Shown piece by piece: positions 1 through 8,419 of a stretch of 51,116 nt of DNA. The position numbers and the translations under genes are program-made. Each line of letters begins with the position of its first letter. The stretch's first letter is position 1. The notes beneath the pieces are model-generated. The model had not been told where the DNA came from. It saw nothing but the letters and a program-made list of their open reading frames with translations, and ran no database searches. The stretch comes from Dactylosporangium siamense (GTDB lineage Bacteria > Actinomycetota > Actinomycetes > Mycobacteriales > Micromonosporaceae), in the NCBI RefSeq assembly GCF_016862795.1, contig NZ_BONQ01000103.1, positions 1 to 51,116 on the forward strand, given 5' to 3'.

Positions 1-21
1 AGCGCTGGAAGTAGGTCACAC

Positions 22-879
22 GTGCACGCACTGGGTGCCAATCCCTGGATCTGGTCCTCGCCGGTCGACGACGCCGTGCTCGCCTGGCTCGTGCCGCGCC
101 TCGCGGCCTGGGGCTTCGACGCGGTCGAGCTGCCGGTCGAACAGGTCGGTGACTGGGACCCGGTGCGCACGGCCGACCTCCTGGCCGGGCACGGCATCCA
201 GGCGGCCGGGGTCTGCGCGGTCACCCCGCCGGGCCGCGACCTGGTGTGCACCGACGCGTCGACCGTCGCGTCGACCCAGGCCTATCTACGGGCCTGTGTC
301 GACGCGGCGGCCGCCGTCGGCGCGCCGTGCGTCGGCGGCCCGGTCTACGCCGCCGTCGGACGGACCTGGCGGATGACCCCCGCCGAGCGGCTGGCCTGCT
401 ACGCGGACTTCCGGGCCGGGCTCGCCCCGGTCGCCGACTACGCGGGCGAGCGGGGCGTCAGCATCGGCGTCGAGGCGCTCAACCGGTATGAGACCAGCGT
501 GGTGAACACGATGGCGCAGACCGTCGAGCTCATCGAGGGCCTGCCCGCGAACGTGGGGATCATGCTCGACACGTACCACATGAACATCGAGGAAAAAGAT
601 CCCTACGCGGCAGTGGCGGTGGCCGGCCCGCACATCAAGCATGTCCAGGTCAGCGGCACCGATCGCGGCGCGCCCGGCGCCGACCACCTGGACTGGCCGC
701 GGTTCCTCGAGGCCGTCGGGAAGGCCGGGTACACGGGCGCGCTGTGCATCGAGTCGTTCACCGCGGAGAACGCGACGATCGCGACGGCCGCGTCGATCTG
801 GCGGCCCCTGGCCGAGTCCCAGGACCGCCTGGCCCTGGACGGCCTCGCCCACCTGCGGGGGCTCCTAGCCGGGACGTGA
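22..879 (+). CDS. sugar phosphate isomerase/epimerase, D-tagatose/D-psicose 3-epimerase-like
   Basis: A 285-residue TIM barrel of the xylose-isomerase-like family. The four metal ligands expected of ketose 3-epimerases are visible: E151 (in GVEALNRYE), D183 (in MLDTYHMN), H207 (in IKHVQVS) and E244 (in CIESF). Their spacing matches the E152/D185/H211/E246 set of D-tagatose 3-epimerase. The likely reaction is metal-dependent C3 epimerisation of a ketose in the cytosol; the substrate cannot be read from sequence. The GTG start has GGAAG about ten bases upstream. The kinase-like gene follows after 19 bases, so the two may be co-transcribed. A hydroxypyruvate isomerase-like role is the alternative. 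Confidence 0.82.
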   Translation: MHALGANPWIWSSPVDDAVLAWLVPRLAAWGFDAVELPVEQVGDWDPVRTADLLAGHGIQAAGVCAVTPPGRDLVCTDASTVASTQAYLRACVDAAAAVGAPCVGGPVYAAVGRTWRMTPAERLACYADFRAGLAPVADYAGERGVSIGVEALNRYETSVVNTMAQTVELIEGLPANVGIMLDTYHMNIEEKDPYAAVAVAGPHIKHVQVSGTDRGAPGADHLDWPRFLEAVGKAGYTGALCIESFTAENATIATAASIWRPLAESQDRLALDGLAHLRGLLAGT

Positions 880-898
880 TCGACTACGGTCGTTGCCC

Positions 899-2836
899 AT
901 GGGGAACCTGTCGGTCTGGGCCGCGGTCGTCGTCACGGTGCTGGGGCTGGTGGCCGTCATTGCCGCCGCCGCGCGCCGCCTGCTGGGCGTGCGCTTCGGC
1001 CGGATCCGGCTCCTGCTCGCCGGCGTGCTCGCGCTGCTCGTGTCGGGTCCGATCTCGCGCGGCATGGCCGGCTCGGTGCCGCGCGACACCACGTCGACGG
1101 CGCCCGTGTGGCTGCTGATCCTGGCCGTCATCGCCTCGCTCCTCGTCGCCATGGTGTTCCTCGTCGTCGCCGAGGCGCTGGTGCCGACCGGCCGGTTCAC
1201 GCCGCTGCTGTGGCTGCGCGGCCTGCGCGCCAGGTCGCGGCGGACCCGTCGGTACGCGCAGATCGTCGCCATCGCCGTGCGCCACGGCCTCGGCCCGCAC
1301 CTGCGGGGACGCCGCAGCGCCGCGCCGGCCGCCCGGTCCCTGCGGCTGGCGCTCGAAGAGGGCGGGCTGACGTTCGTGAAGCTCGGCCAGGTCCTGTCCA
1401 CCCGCCGCGACCTGGTGCCCGGCGAGTTCGTCGAGGAGCTCAGCACCCTGCGGGACCGCGCCACCCCCGTCGCCTGGACCGACGTGCAGGCGGTCCTCGA
1501 AGCGGAGTTCGGGGTGCCGCCGGGCGAGCTGTTCGCCTCGATCGAGCCGGAGCCCCTCGCCGCGGCCTCTGTCGCCCAGGTGCACGCCGCCACGCTGCGC
1601 TCCGGCGCCGCCGTGGTGGTGAAGGTGCAGCGCCCCGGCATCCGCTCCATTGTGGACCGTGACCTGGACATCGTCGGCCGGCTCGCGGAGACGCTCGAGA
1701 CACGGACCCGCTGGGGGCGCACCGCCGGCGCGGTCGGTCTCGCCGACGGCTTCGCCCAGGCGGTGCGCGAGGAGCTGGACTTCCGGATCGAGGCGCGCAA
1801 CCTGGCGGCGGTCGCCGCCGCCGACCCGGACGGCCCGGTGACGTTCCCGGTGCCGGTCCCGGCCCTGTGCACGCAGATGGTCCTGGTGATGAGCCGGCTG
1901 GACGGCGTGCCGCTCAGCGGCGCGGCGCCGGTCGTCGCGGCCCGCGGCCTGGACGCCGCCGACCTCGCCCGGACCCTGCTGTTCTGCGTGCTGCGGCAGA
2001 TCCTGGTCGCCGGGGTCTTCCACGCCGACCCGCACCCCGGCAACGTCCTGCTGCTCACCGACGGCCGGCTCGGGCTGCTCGACTTCGGCTCCGTCGGCCG
2101 GCTCGACGGCGGCGTCCGCGAGGCGCTGCAACGGCTGCTGCTGGCCCTGGACCGCGGCGACCCGGCCGGCGCCACCGACGCGCTGCTCGGCGTCGTCGCC
2201 CGGCCCGACGAGGTCGACGAGGAACGCCTGGAGCGCTCGCTCGGGCAGTTCATGGCGCGGCACCTCAGCACCGGCGGCGGCACCGACCCGGCGCTGTTCC
2301 GCTCGCTGCTGCGCCTCATCGCCGACTACGAGCTGACCGTGCCGCCCGAGGTCGCCGCGGTGTTCCGGGCGCTCACCACGATCGAAGGCGGCCTGGCCGA
2401 GCTGGCGCCGGGCTTCGACGTGATGACCGAGGCGCGCGGGTTCGCCAACCGGTACTTCGCCGAACTGTGGCGGCCGGAGACGGTCCGCGAGGCGCTCACC
2501 GCGGAGCTCACCACGCTGGTGCCGGTGCTGCGCCGGCTGCCGCGCCGGGTCGACCGGATCGCCTCGGCGCTGGAGCGCGGCCGGCTCGGCGTCAACGTGC
2601 GGCTGTTCGCCGACGAACGCGACCGGCGGCACGTCAGCGGGCTGGTGCATCAGGTGCTGCTGACGGTGCTCGGCGGGGTGGCCGGCATCATGGCCGTGAT
2701 GCTGCTCGGCACCGACGGCGGGCCGCAGGTCACCGCGAACCTGTCGCTGTTCGCGCTGTTCGGCTACAACCTGCTCGCGGTCGCGGCGATCCTCGCGCTG
2801 CGGGTCCTCGTCGTCATCTTCCGCACCGACCGCTGA
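899..2836 (+). CDS. ABC1/UbiB family atypical kinase, membrane protein
   Basis: A 645-residue protein of the ABC1/ADCK/UbiB atypical kinase family. Three hydrophobic segments precede the kinase domain and two follow it, near the C-terminus. The family's KxGQ motif (FVKLGQVLSTR, near residue 160), the Ala-rich nucleotide loop (PLAAASVAQVHAA), the lysine strand (VVVKVQRPG), the ExxN-type motif (FRIEARNL) and the catalytic/metal motifs (FHADPHPGN and LLDFGS, near residues 374-395) are all intact, so activity is likely. Family members act on or near the membrane in quinone or lipid metabolism; the role here is unknown. The ATG at 899 is preferred over a TTG two codons upstream. No quinone biosynthesis gene lies nearby. 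Confidence 0.87.
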   Translation: MGNLSVWAAVVVTVLGLVAVIAAAARRLLGVRFGRIRLLLAGVLALLVSGPISRGMAGSVPRDTTSTAPVWLLILAVIASLLVAMVFLVVAEALVPTGRFTPLLWLRGLRARSRRTRRYAQIVAIAVRHGLGPHLRGRRSAAPAARSLRLALEEGGLTFVKLGQVLSTRRDLVPGEFVEELSTLRDRATPVAWTDVQAVLEAEFGVPPGELFASIEPEPLAAASVAQVHAATLRSGAAVVVKVQRPGIRSIVDRDLDIVGRLAETLETRTRWGRTAGAVGLADGFAQAVREELDFRIEARNLAAVAAADPDGPVTFPVPVPALCTQMVLVMSRLDGVPLSGAAPVVAARGLDAADLARTLLFCVLRQILVAGVFHADPHPGNVLLLTDGRLGLLDFGSVGRLDGGVREALQRLLLALDRGDPAGATDALLGVVARPDEVDEERLERSLGQFMARHLSTGGGTDPALFRSLLRLIADYELTVPPEVAAVFRALTTIEGGLAELAPGFDVMTEARGFANRYFAELWRPETVREALTAELTTLVPVLRRLPRRVDRIASALERGRLGVNVRLFADERDRRHVSGLVHQVLLTVLGGVAGIMAVMLLGTDGGPQVTANLSLFALFGYNLLAVAAILALRVLVVIFRTDR

Positions 2837-2888
2837 GGCTTGCATAGGGTGGCTAGGGTCGATGGTTCGATCCGGTTTGGGGGAAACC

Positions 2889-4280
2889 ATGGTTCGTCTC
2901 GCGCGTTTCCTGCTGTTCGTGGCGCTCATCGTGCCGCTGGTGGGCATCGGCCTGGTGTGGTGGGTCTTGCGCCCGGAGCGGCACGCGCCGTCCGAGCCCG
3001 AGGGTGCCAAGCGCGCGCCGAACTGGTCGCAGATGGTGACCGGGACCGGGCCGATCCGGGACGCGATGGCCGTCGGCGACGTGGTGTTGGTGCAGGGTGA
3101 GAACACGCTCGTCGCGCTGGACAAGGCGAACGGCCATGAGCGCTGGCAGCGGCCGCTGACCTCCCAGCGGCAGGTGACGGTGCTGGCCGGTGCCGGTGGC
3201 GTCGCCGCCTACCTGCGGGAGTCGGTCAAGCTGTATGACCTCGCCACCGGCGAGGAGCGCTTCTCGCAGTCCTTCAACGGCGGCGTGGCCGTCAGCACCT
3301 CGACGATGGTGGTCAACGACTGCCCCGCCACGACCACCCAGTGCACGATCACCGCCCGGGACATGACCACCGGCGGCCAGCGGTGGCAGCGCACGTATCC
3401 CCGGCCGGCCGGCTGGGGCCTGCCGATGGCCACCGTGGAGCTGCTCGGCACCCCGACGGACCTGGGCGGCAACCGGCGGGCCGAGTCGATGGCGACCAGG
3501 GCGGCGGACGTGGTGCTGGTGCGGGAGAGCCACGCCCAGGACGGCACCTGGAAGGTGACGGTCCGCGACATCACCACCGGCGAGCCCATCGGCGGCTTTG
3601 CCGTCCCGGACCTCACGACGAGGGTCGTCACCGCCCGCACGATGCTGGCCTGGGACCTGGACGCGGCCGGGTGCGAGGTGACCGTCACGGCATACGACGT
3701 GCGGGCCGGCAAGGTCGCCTGGACCGCCACCGCCGGGCAGTGGGACCTTCCGGAACGGCAATGGGGTGACCAGCTGCGGTGCGGGAAGACCGTGTGGACG
3801 CCGCCGGTGACGGGCACGACGATGGCGGTGACGACAGCCGGCGGACGACCTCAACTGGTGGATCTCGCCGACGGCGGCGTGCGATGGACCGGCGAGCCGG
3901 CCACCCACGTGCTCACCCTCACGGACCGGTGCGTCGTGGCCCGCGACCTCAGCGGCGACTTCGTCGGTCTCGACCCGGCCGACGGGCACCGCCGCTGGGT
4001 GTCGCCCGTGCCCACACTCGGTGCCGCCGGTCGGGCGGACGTGGACCGGGTCACCGCGACCGGCGACCGCATGCTGTATCAGTACTACTTCGTGCCCAGC
4101 GGCATCGGCGGCAAGGCCCGCAACGTGCTGCGGGCGGTCGACCTCGTCTCCGGCCGGCTGGACTGGATCGCCGACGACGCCGGATGGCTGCTCGGCGCCG
4201 GCCCCGGCTGGACGGTGACCGGCTCCGACTCGATCGAGGAACTCGACGGCCCGCGCGAGATCCGGCTCTACGCCGGCTGA
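2889..4280 (+). CDS. membrane-anchored PQQ-like beta-propeller protein
   Basis: A 463-residue protein with one N-terminal transmembrane helix (FLLFVALIVPLVGIGLVWWVL) followed by an exported domain of repeated blades of the PQQ-enzyme type, for example NTLVALDKANGHERW, KLYDLATGEERF, LVDLADGGVRWTG and FVGLDPADGHRRWV. Such propellers usually act as binding or scaffold domains; no PQQ catalytic residues are claimed. The start at 2889 is chosen because GGGGGA sits just before it; an in-frame ATG nine codons upstream lacks a comparable site. Its 3' end overlaps the convergent metallopeptidase gene by 13 bases. Confidence 0.75.
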   Translation: MVRLARFLLFVALIVPLVGIGLVWWVLRPERHAPSEPEGAKRAPNWSQMVTGTGPIRDAMAVGDVVLVQGENTLVALDKANGHERWQRPLTSQRQVTVLAGAGGVAAYLRESVKLYDLATGEERFSQSFNGGVAVSTSTMVVNDCPATTTQCTITARDMTTGGQRWQRTYPRPAGWGLPMATVELLGTPTDLGGNRRAESMATRAADVVLVRESHAQDGTWKVTVRDITTGEPIGGFAVPDLTTRVVTARTMLAWDLDAAGCEVTVTAYDVRAGKVAWTATAGQWDLPERQWGDQLRCGKTVWTPPVTGTTMAVTTAGGRPQLVDLADGGVRWTGEPATHVLTLTDRCVVARDLSGDFVGLDPADGHRRWVSPVPTLGAAGRADVDRVTATGDRMLYQYYFVPSGIGGKARNVLRAVDLVSGRLDWIADDAGWLLGAGPGWTVTGSDSIEELDGPREIRLYAG

Positions 4281-5596
4281 CCGGTCGCGGCGGCGCGGAC
4301 CGAGGCGGCGGCGTCCTTCGCGACCGCCGGCCAGTCCGTGCCGAACACCGACCGCGCGGCGGCGTCCAGGGGCCGGTGCCGGCGGACCACCTCGGTGAAG
4401 AACGCGAGCAGCTTCGCCTCGCCGTAGCGCTGGACCAGGTAACGCACGGCGAGCAGCGAGATGCCGTAGCGGGCGATCGCGTCGTCGAGGGTGCCGTCCT
4501 TGGCCGGCCGGGCCTGGTTGACCGTGCCGTCCCAGCGGCCGCTCGCCACGTAGGTGCGCACCGACGGCAGGTCCTGGCGCAGGATCGCGCCGTCGCCGTC
4601 GGCGATGTACTCGGCGATGCCCTCGGTCAGCCAGAAGGTGCCGGCCGGCGGGGCGACGCCGTTGAGGGTCACCACGTGGGCGAACTCGTGGGTCAGCAGC
4701 AGCGTCGCGCCGCTGGCGGACCGGACGTCGTGGACGTCGAGGATCACGTCGGTCGCGCCCGGCTGCAGCGGCATGGCGTAGGCGGCGGCGTTGGTGGTGC
4801 CGGCGTGGTCGTACCAGCGCTGCCACTGCGCGTCGCCGGCGACGTAGACGAAGTACCGCTGCGGCGGGCCGTCGAACGAGGTGGCGAACCGGTCGTCGGT
4901 CGGGGCGGCCGCCTCCGCCGCGCCCAGCACCAGGTCCAGGGTCGCGGGGGAGACCTGGGTGTCGTCGGCCGGTCCGGCGACCGTGACCCGGGCGCCCCGC
5001 TTGGCCGTCAGCGTCGCGGTGTCCCAGGGTCGGGTCGTCTGCTCGTACCCGATGAGCTGCAGCCGGCCACGCGCCACCGACCATCGCGTGTCGATGCGCA
5101 ACTCCACCGGCAGGCAGTCGGCCGCGGCGAAGCAGTAGCCGACGCCGACCACCTGCCGCCACCCGTCGCCGTCGGGTTCGGGGCTGGTGGTCGCGGTCAG
5201 GTCCCACCGCCGCACGTCCAGCGCGGTGAGCGAGTCGAACCGCCGGCCGGCCTCGCCCCGCAGGTCCTGCCGGTCCACGGGGATCGCCTGCAGGTAGCCG
5301 GCGCGGTCGCCGCGCAGCAGCGCCTCGGACTGCCGGCTGAGGACGGCCCGGATCGCCTCGAGCGGGTCATCGCCCGGCCGGACGAGTGGCCCGGTGAGCG
5401 CGATCTCCACCCCGGCGTACGCCGGGGTGGAGAGGAGGACCAGCTGCGACACGAGCACGGCGAAGGCCGTGACGGCGGTCAGCGCCAGCACCACCAGGGC
5501 GCCGAGGCGGGGATCGACCCGCCGCCGGCCCGGCGGCACCGGTCGCGACGGCCAGATCGGCGCGGCCGGAGGCGCCGGCAGCTGGGTTGCGGTCAT
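4268..5596 (-). CDS. membrane-anchored gluzincin-type metallopeptidase
   Basis: A 442-residue protein with a proline-rich cytosolic N-terminus and one transmembrane helix (LGALVVLALTAVTAFAVLVS), then an exported domain. A zinc-protease signature HEFAH lies near residue 302, followed about 22 residues later by TEGIAEY, which supplies the third ligand expected of gluzincins (peptidase MA-like). The substrate is unknown. The frame is open upstream to 5737, but the ATG at 5596 is preferred: it avoids overlap with the upstream acetyltransferase and removes a non-conserved-looking extension. A perfect 30-bp palindrome lies in the coding sequence at 5404-5433. Confidence 0.72.
   Translation of the reverse strand: MTATQLPAPPAAPIWPSRPVPPGRRRVDPRLGALVVLALTAVTAFAVLVSQLVLLSTPAYAGVEIALTGPLVRPGDDPLEAIRAVLSRQSEALLRGDRAGYLQAIPVDRQDLRGEAGRRFDSLTALDVRRWDLTATTSPEPDGDGWRQVVGVGYCFAAADCLPVELRIDTRWSVARGRLQLIGYEQTTRPWDTATLTAKRGARVTVAGPADDTQVSPATLDLVLGAAEAAAPTDDRFATSFDGPPQRYFVYVAGDAQWQRWYDHAGTTNAAAYAMPLQPGATDVILDVHDVRSASGATLLLTHEFAHVVTLNGVAPPAGTFWLTEGIAEYIADGDGAILRQDLPSVRTYVASGRWDGTVNQARPAKDGTLDDAIARYGISLLAVRYLVQRYGEAKLLAFFTEVVRRHRPLDAAARSVFGTDWPAVAKDAAASVRAAATGQPA
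5404..5433. repeat. perfect 30-bp palindrome inside a coding sequence
   Basis: Fifteen-base arms (first arm TCTCCACCCCGGCGT) are exactly self-complementary with no spacer. It encodes part of the segment just after the membrane helix of the metallopeptidase (S-T-P-A-Y-A-G-V-E on the minus strand). Confidence 0.9.
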
Positions 5597-5669
5597 GTCC
5601 GGGACGGTAGGCGCGAACCCGTCGCCGTTCCTTGCGGCGGCGGGCATCTGGCGCACTTCCGGGAGGCGG

Positions 5670-6119
5670 TCAGACCCGCAGCTCGTAGCGACTGACCAGG
5701 GTCCGGGTGGCGCCGGTGCGCTGGCCGGGCGCGCCACCGATCTCGACGTCGCCGCGGTGGTGGAAGCCGGCGGCCTCGTAGTAGGCCCGGAGCCGGGGGT
5801 TGCCGGCCACGCAGTCGAGCCGCAGCGCCGCGGCGTCCCGGGTCCGGGCCTGTCCGGCGGCCCAGGCCAGGATGGCGTGGCCGGTGCCGGCGGCCCACCG
5901 CCGCACCGCCATCCGGTGCACGTAACCCGCCCGGCCCGGCAGGTCGCTCCACAGCGGATCGGACCAGTCCAGGGTCACGGTGCCCGCCGTCCGCCCGCCG
6001 GAGCGGACCAGCCAGGTCTCGCCGCGCTCGACGGACGGGGTGACCCAGTCCGCGGCGAAGCGCTGCGGCCACTGCCGGACGCCGGCGGCGGTGAGCCAGG
6101 CCGCGGTCTCGTCGAGCAC
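5670..6119 (-). CDS. GNAT family N-acetyltransferase, true start uncertain
   Basis: An acetyltransferase of the GNAT fold: central strand and acetyl-CoA region YVHRMAVRRWAAGTGHAILAWA, then LRLDCVAGNPRLRAYYEAAGFHHRG, the usual C-terminal motif. From the GTG at 6119 it is 149 residues, but the frame stays open upstream and reads GVEFVRATAADVGDVLTVLDETAAW, a typical GNAT first strand and helix. No ATG, GTG or TTG serves that extension; a CTG at 6207-6205 overlaps the stop of the upstream SRPBCC gene as CTGA. Translation may therefore start at CTG through coupling. The substrate is unknown. Confidence 0.8.
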   Translation of the reverse strand: MLDETAAWLTAAGVRQWPQRFAADWVTPSVERGETWLVRSGGRTAGTVTLDWSDPLWSDLPGRAGYVHRMAVRRWAAGTGHAILAWAAGQARTRDAAALRLDCVAGNPRLRAYYEAAGFHHRGDVEIGGAPGQRTGATRTLVSRYELRV

Positions 6120-6202
6120 GGTCAGGACGTCCCCGACGTCGGCGGCCGTCGCCCGGACGAACTCGACGCCGCTCGACCTGTCCCGGTGATCCCGGACGGT
6201 GC

Positions 6203-6631
6203 TCAGGACGGGCGCCCCGAGACGCGGCGGTCGAGCTCGGCGAGGACGTCGGGCCAGGCGCCGGCGAACACGTCGCGGGTCTCCGGCGCCGGGAAGCCCT
6301 GCTGGGCCAGGCGGACGCGTCCGCCGTCGATCGTGACCTGCACCGTGGTGTCGAATGTGGGCACGCCGCCATACACCGCGGTCACGGCGTATTCGAGGAG
6401 GTGCGGGCGGTCCAGTGCCGTGATCGTGCGCTCCTCGCGGAACGCGGGGCCGTCCGGCACCTGGAACGCCACCGACCAGCGGCCACCGACCCGCAGGTCC
6501 AGCGAGGAGTCGACGACCCAGTCCGGCCGGTCGCTGTCGTACAGGGCGATGAACGCGTCGAAGACCGCCTCCGGCGCGGCGTCGATGGTCCGTTCGACGC
6601 TCAGCGCGTGCACCTCGTCATCATTCGGCAT
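6203..6631 (-). CDS. SRPBCC (AHSA1-like) family protein
   Basis: A 142-residue START-like fold protein: SVERTIDAAPEAVFDAFI at the N-terminus, then a central sheet (DLRVGGRWSVAFQVPDG) and a C-terminal helix ending WPDVLAELDRRV. Members bind small hydrophobic ligands or act as Aha1-like chaperone cofactors; no ligand can be named. The ATG at 6631 begins MPNDDEVHALSVERTID, which fits the family; the open frame upstream to 6754 reads as non-homologous sequence and would overlap the divergent peroxiredoxin start. Its stop overlaps the likely start of the acetyltransferase. Confidence 0.75.
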   Translation of the reverse strand: MPNDDEVHALSVERTIDAAPEAVFDAFIALYDSDRPDWVVDSSLDLRVGGRWSVAFQVPDGPAFREERTITALDRPHLLEYAVTAVYGGVPTFDTTVQVTIDGGRVRLAQQGFPAPETRDVFAGAWPDVLAELDRRVSGRPS

Positions 6632-6737
6632 GCCCCCGATGATGGCAGATGTCGGAGTTGCGCTCGTCCCGCGCAGCGAACAGGATGGACCGGCCGGCCG
6701 CGGATCTTGGCCCGCGGCGACGGAAAGGGTGGTTGGC

Positions 6738-7202
6738 ATGGACGTCGGCGACATCGTCGAGGACTTCGAGCTGGTGGACGACCAGGGCGTGACCCGGTCG
6801 CTGAGCGGGCTGCTCGCGGACGGGCCGGTGGTCCTGTTCTTCTACCCGGCGGCCCTCACCGCCGGCTGCACCGCCGAGGCCTGCCATTTCCGCGACGTGA
6901 CCACCGAGCTCCGGGCGGTCGGCGGGCACCCGGTGGGCATCAGCGGCGACACCGTCGAGCGGCAGGCCGAGTTCGCCACCAAGCACCGGCTCGGCTACCC
7001 GCTGCTGTCCGACCCGGACGGTGTCGTGAAGGCCAAGTTCGGGGTCAAGCGGGGGCCGCTCGGGCTCACCCCGACGGCCCGGGTCACGTTTGTCATCGAC
7101 ACCGATCGCCGGATCCTGGCGGTTGTCAAGAGCGAGATCCGGATGGACGTGCACGCCGACAAGGCCGTCGAGGCGCTGCGAAAGCGGCAGGCCGCCGCCT
7201 GA
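6738..7202 (+). CDS. bcp: peroxiredoxin, BCP/PrxQ type
   Basis: A 154-residue thiol peroxidase of the AhpC/TSA superfamily. LTAGCTAEAC holds the peroxidatic cysteine C44 and a second cysteine C49, the five-residue spacing seen in the helix-2 resolving type of BCP/PrxQ enzymes. It would reduce hydroperoxides in the cytosol with thioredoxin as electron donor. The start is the ATG with AAAGGGTGG six bases before it; the frame is open far upstream, but that part lies antisense to other genes and is a high-G+C artefact. Divergent from the SRPBCC gene. Confidence 0.88.
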   Translation: MDVGDIVEDFELVDDQGVTRSLSGLLADGPVVLFFYPAALTAGCTAEACHFRDVTTELRAVGGHPVGISGDTVERQAEFATKHRLGYPLLSDPDGVVKAKFGVKRGPLGLTPTARVTFVIDTDRRILAVVKSEIRMDVHADKAVEALRKRQAAA

Positions 7203-7244
7203 CGGACCATTGCGGTTCGCGGAGCGTCGCGCCAGGATCACCGC

Positions 7245-7610
7245 GTGACGCTGAACTGTTGGCGGTGCCACCGGGGCTCGGCCGCTGACGAGCCGGCGTG
7301 CGCGTGGTGCGGCGTCTGGCTCGTCGCCCTCGATCCCGCGCGGGTCCCGGCGCCGGTGCGGTCCCTCCTGGCACCGGCCCGGCGGTGGGGCATCTCCGAC
7401 GACGTGGTCCGGGTGGACGCGGTCGACGACGCGTCGCCGTTCGAGCTCGACGGGCTCGTCGAGGCGGTCGACGGTGTCGACGTCGACCAGGTCGACGCCT
7501 GGCTGTGCGGCCCCGAGGGCGACGCGGCGGATCCGACCAACGAATACGTGGCGGTGAGCGCCCTCATGATGGCGGCGGAACTCGCCCGGTTGCGCCTCGA
7601 TCCGTGCTGA
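7245..7610 (+). CDS. small zinc-ribbon-like hypothetical protein
   Basis: A 121-residue acidic protein. Two CxxC pairs, C5/C8 and C19/C22, form a probable zinc ribbon at the N-terminus; the rest is rich in Asp and Val with no recognised motif. The GTG start has AGGAT about six bases upstream. The last 47 bases overlap the end of the convergent isomerase gene. Function not recognised. Confidence 0.6.
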   Translation: MTLNCWRCHRGSAADEPACAWCGVWLVALDPARVPAPVRSLLAPARRWGISDDVVRVDAVDDASPFELDGLVEAVDGVDVDQVDAWLCGPEGDAADPTNEYVAVSALMMAAELARLRLDPC

Positions 7611-8355
7611 ACCCGGGCTGTGCATGCCCCAGGATCTGCCGCAGCGTGGCGGCCTCCGGCGCGATGAGTGCCGGGTCGTCGCCCGGGACGAACTCGAGCA
7701 GCACGTCGATGCCGCCGGGCAGCAGCGCCGCCGCGGCCCGCCAGAGGTCTCCCCGCTCGGCCAGCCGCAGGCGCCGCGTGCCCGGCCACCACGAGAACGC
7801 GTGCACCGCCACCACGTGCGGCAGCAGCGTCCCGAGCGTGGCGAGGGCCGCCGCGTCGGGCAGGTCGTTCGGGGGCTGCCAGTACATGGCGGCGTTGGGC
7901 CGGTCGACGGCGGCGAGCAGGGCCAGGGCCGACGCCGGGGTGTCGGTGAGGGTGTCGCGGTGGCACTCGAAGGCGACGGTGAGGCCGGGCCCGGCGGCCT
8001 CGTCGCAGATCCGCCGGGCCGCGGCGGCGACGGCGGCGCGCTGCCGCGGTGACGCGTCCGCGGAGCCGGTGGTGCCCGCCCAGACGCGGATGCGCGGCGC
8101 GCCGAGCGCCACGGCGGCCGCGACGGTGCCCGCCGCGTCCGCTGGGTCGGTGCAGCGGTAGTAGCTGCCGTACGCGGCGACCGCCAGCCCGGCGTCGCGG
8201 GTCCGGACCCCGACGGCCGCGGCGACGGCGGGTGCCGAGGGCGGGACGTGATGGTCGCCGGCCCACTCGATCGCGGTGAGGCCCGCCGCGGCGGCGACCG
8301 CGACGACGTCCGCCGCCGGGTGCCGGCGCATCGTCACCGAACACAGGCCGATCAT
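7564..8355 (-). CDS. sugar phosphate isomerase/epimerase family TIM barrel
   Basis: A 263-residue xylose-isomerase-like barrel: MIGLCSVTMRRHPAADVVAVAAAAGLTAIEWAGD at the N-terminus, ALGAPRIRVWAGTTGS, GLTVAFECHRDTLTDT (glutamate ligand), MYWQPPNDLP, VVAVHAFSWW and DVLLEFVPGDD (C-terminal glutamate). This layout is seen in inosose or hydroxypyruvate isomerase-like proteins of sugar loci. It lies downstream of the CBM2/beta-helix genes on the same strand, behind a strong hairpin, so it may contribute to handling the released sugars (inference). The ATG start is preceded by GAGGAGCC. Confidence 0.72.
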   Translation of the reverse strand: MIGLCSVTMRRHPAADVVAVAAAAGLTAIEWAGDHHVPPSAPAVAAAVGVRTRDAGLAVAAYGSYYRCTDPADAAGTVAAAVALGAPRIRVWAGTTGSADASPRQRAAVAAAARRICDEAAGPGLTVAFECHRDTLTDTPASALALLAAVDRPNAAMYWQPPNDLPDAAALATLGTLLPHVVAVHAFSWWPGTRRLRLAERGDLWRAAAALLPGGIDVLLEFVPGDDPALIAPEAATLRQILGHAQPGFSTDRGATGRVPPPS

Positions 8356-8378
8356 GTTGGCTCCTCGTCATTCTGTGT

Positions 8379-8409
8379 GGAGGTGCCGGCCGGCCCGGCC
8401 GGCACCTCC
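8379..8409 (-). terminator. strong hairpin downstream of the CBM2/beta-helix gene
   Basis: Fifteen-base complementary arms around one central base (a 13-bp stem with a 5-base loop), the arm reading GGAGGTGCCGGCCGG. It lies 10 bases after the stop of the minus-strand gene ending at 8420 and before the next minus-strand gene. There is no U-run, as is usual in actinomycetes. Confidence 0.65.
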
Positions 8410-8419
8410 TGACCGGCTG

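Noticed and set aside
5394-6737. N-terminal extension of the peroxiredoxin to about 600 residues
   Set aside because: It lies antisense to the metallopeptidase, GNAT and SRPBCC genes; the ATG at 6738 has a good ribosome-binding site and gives the standard length.
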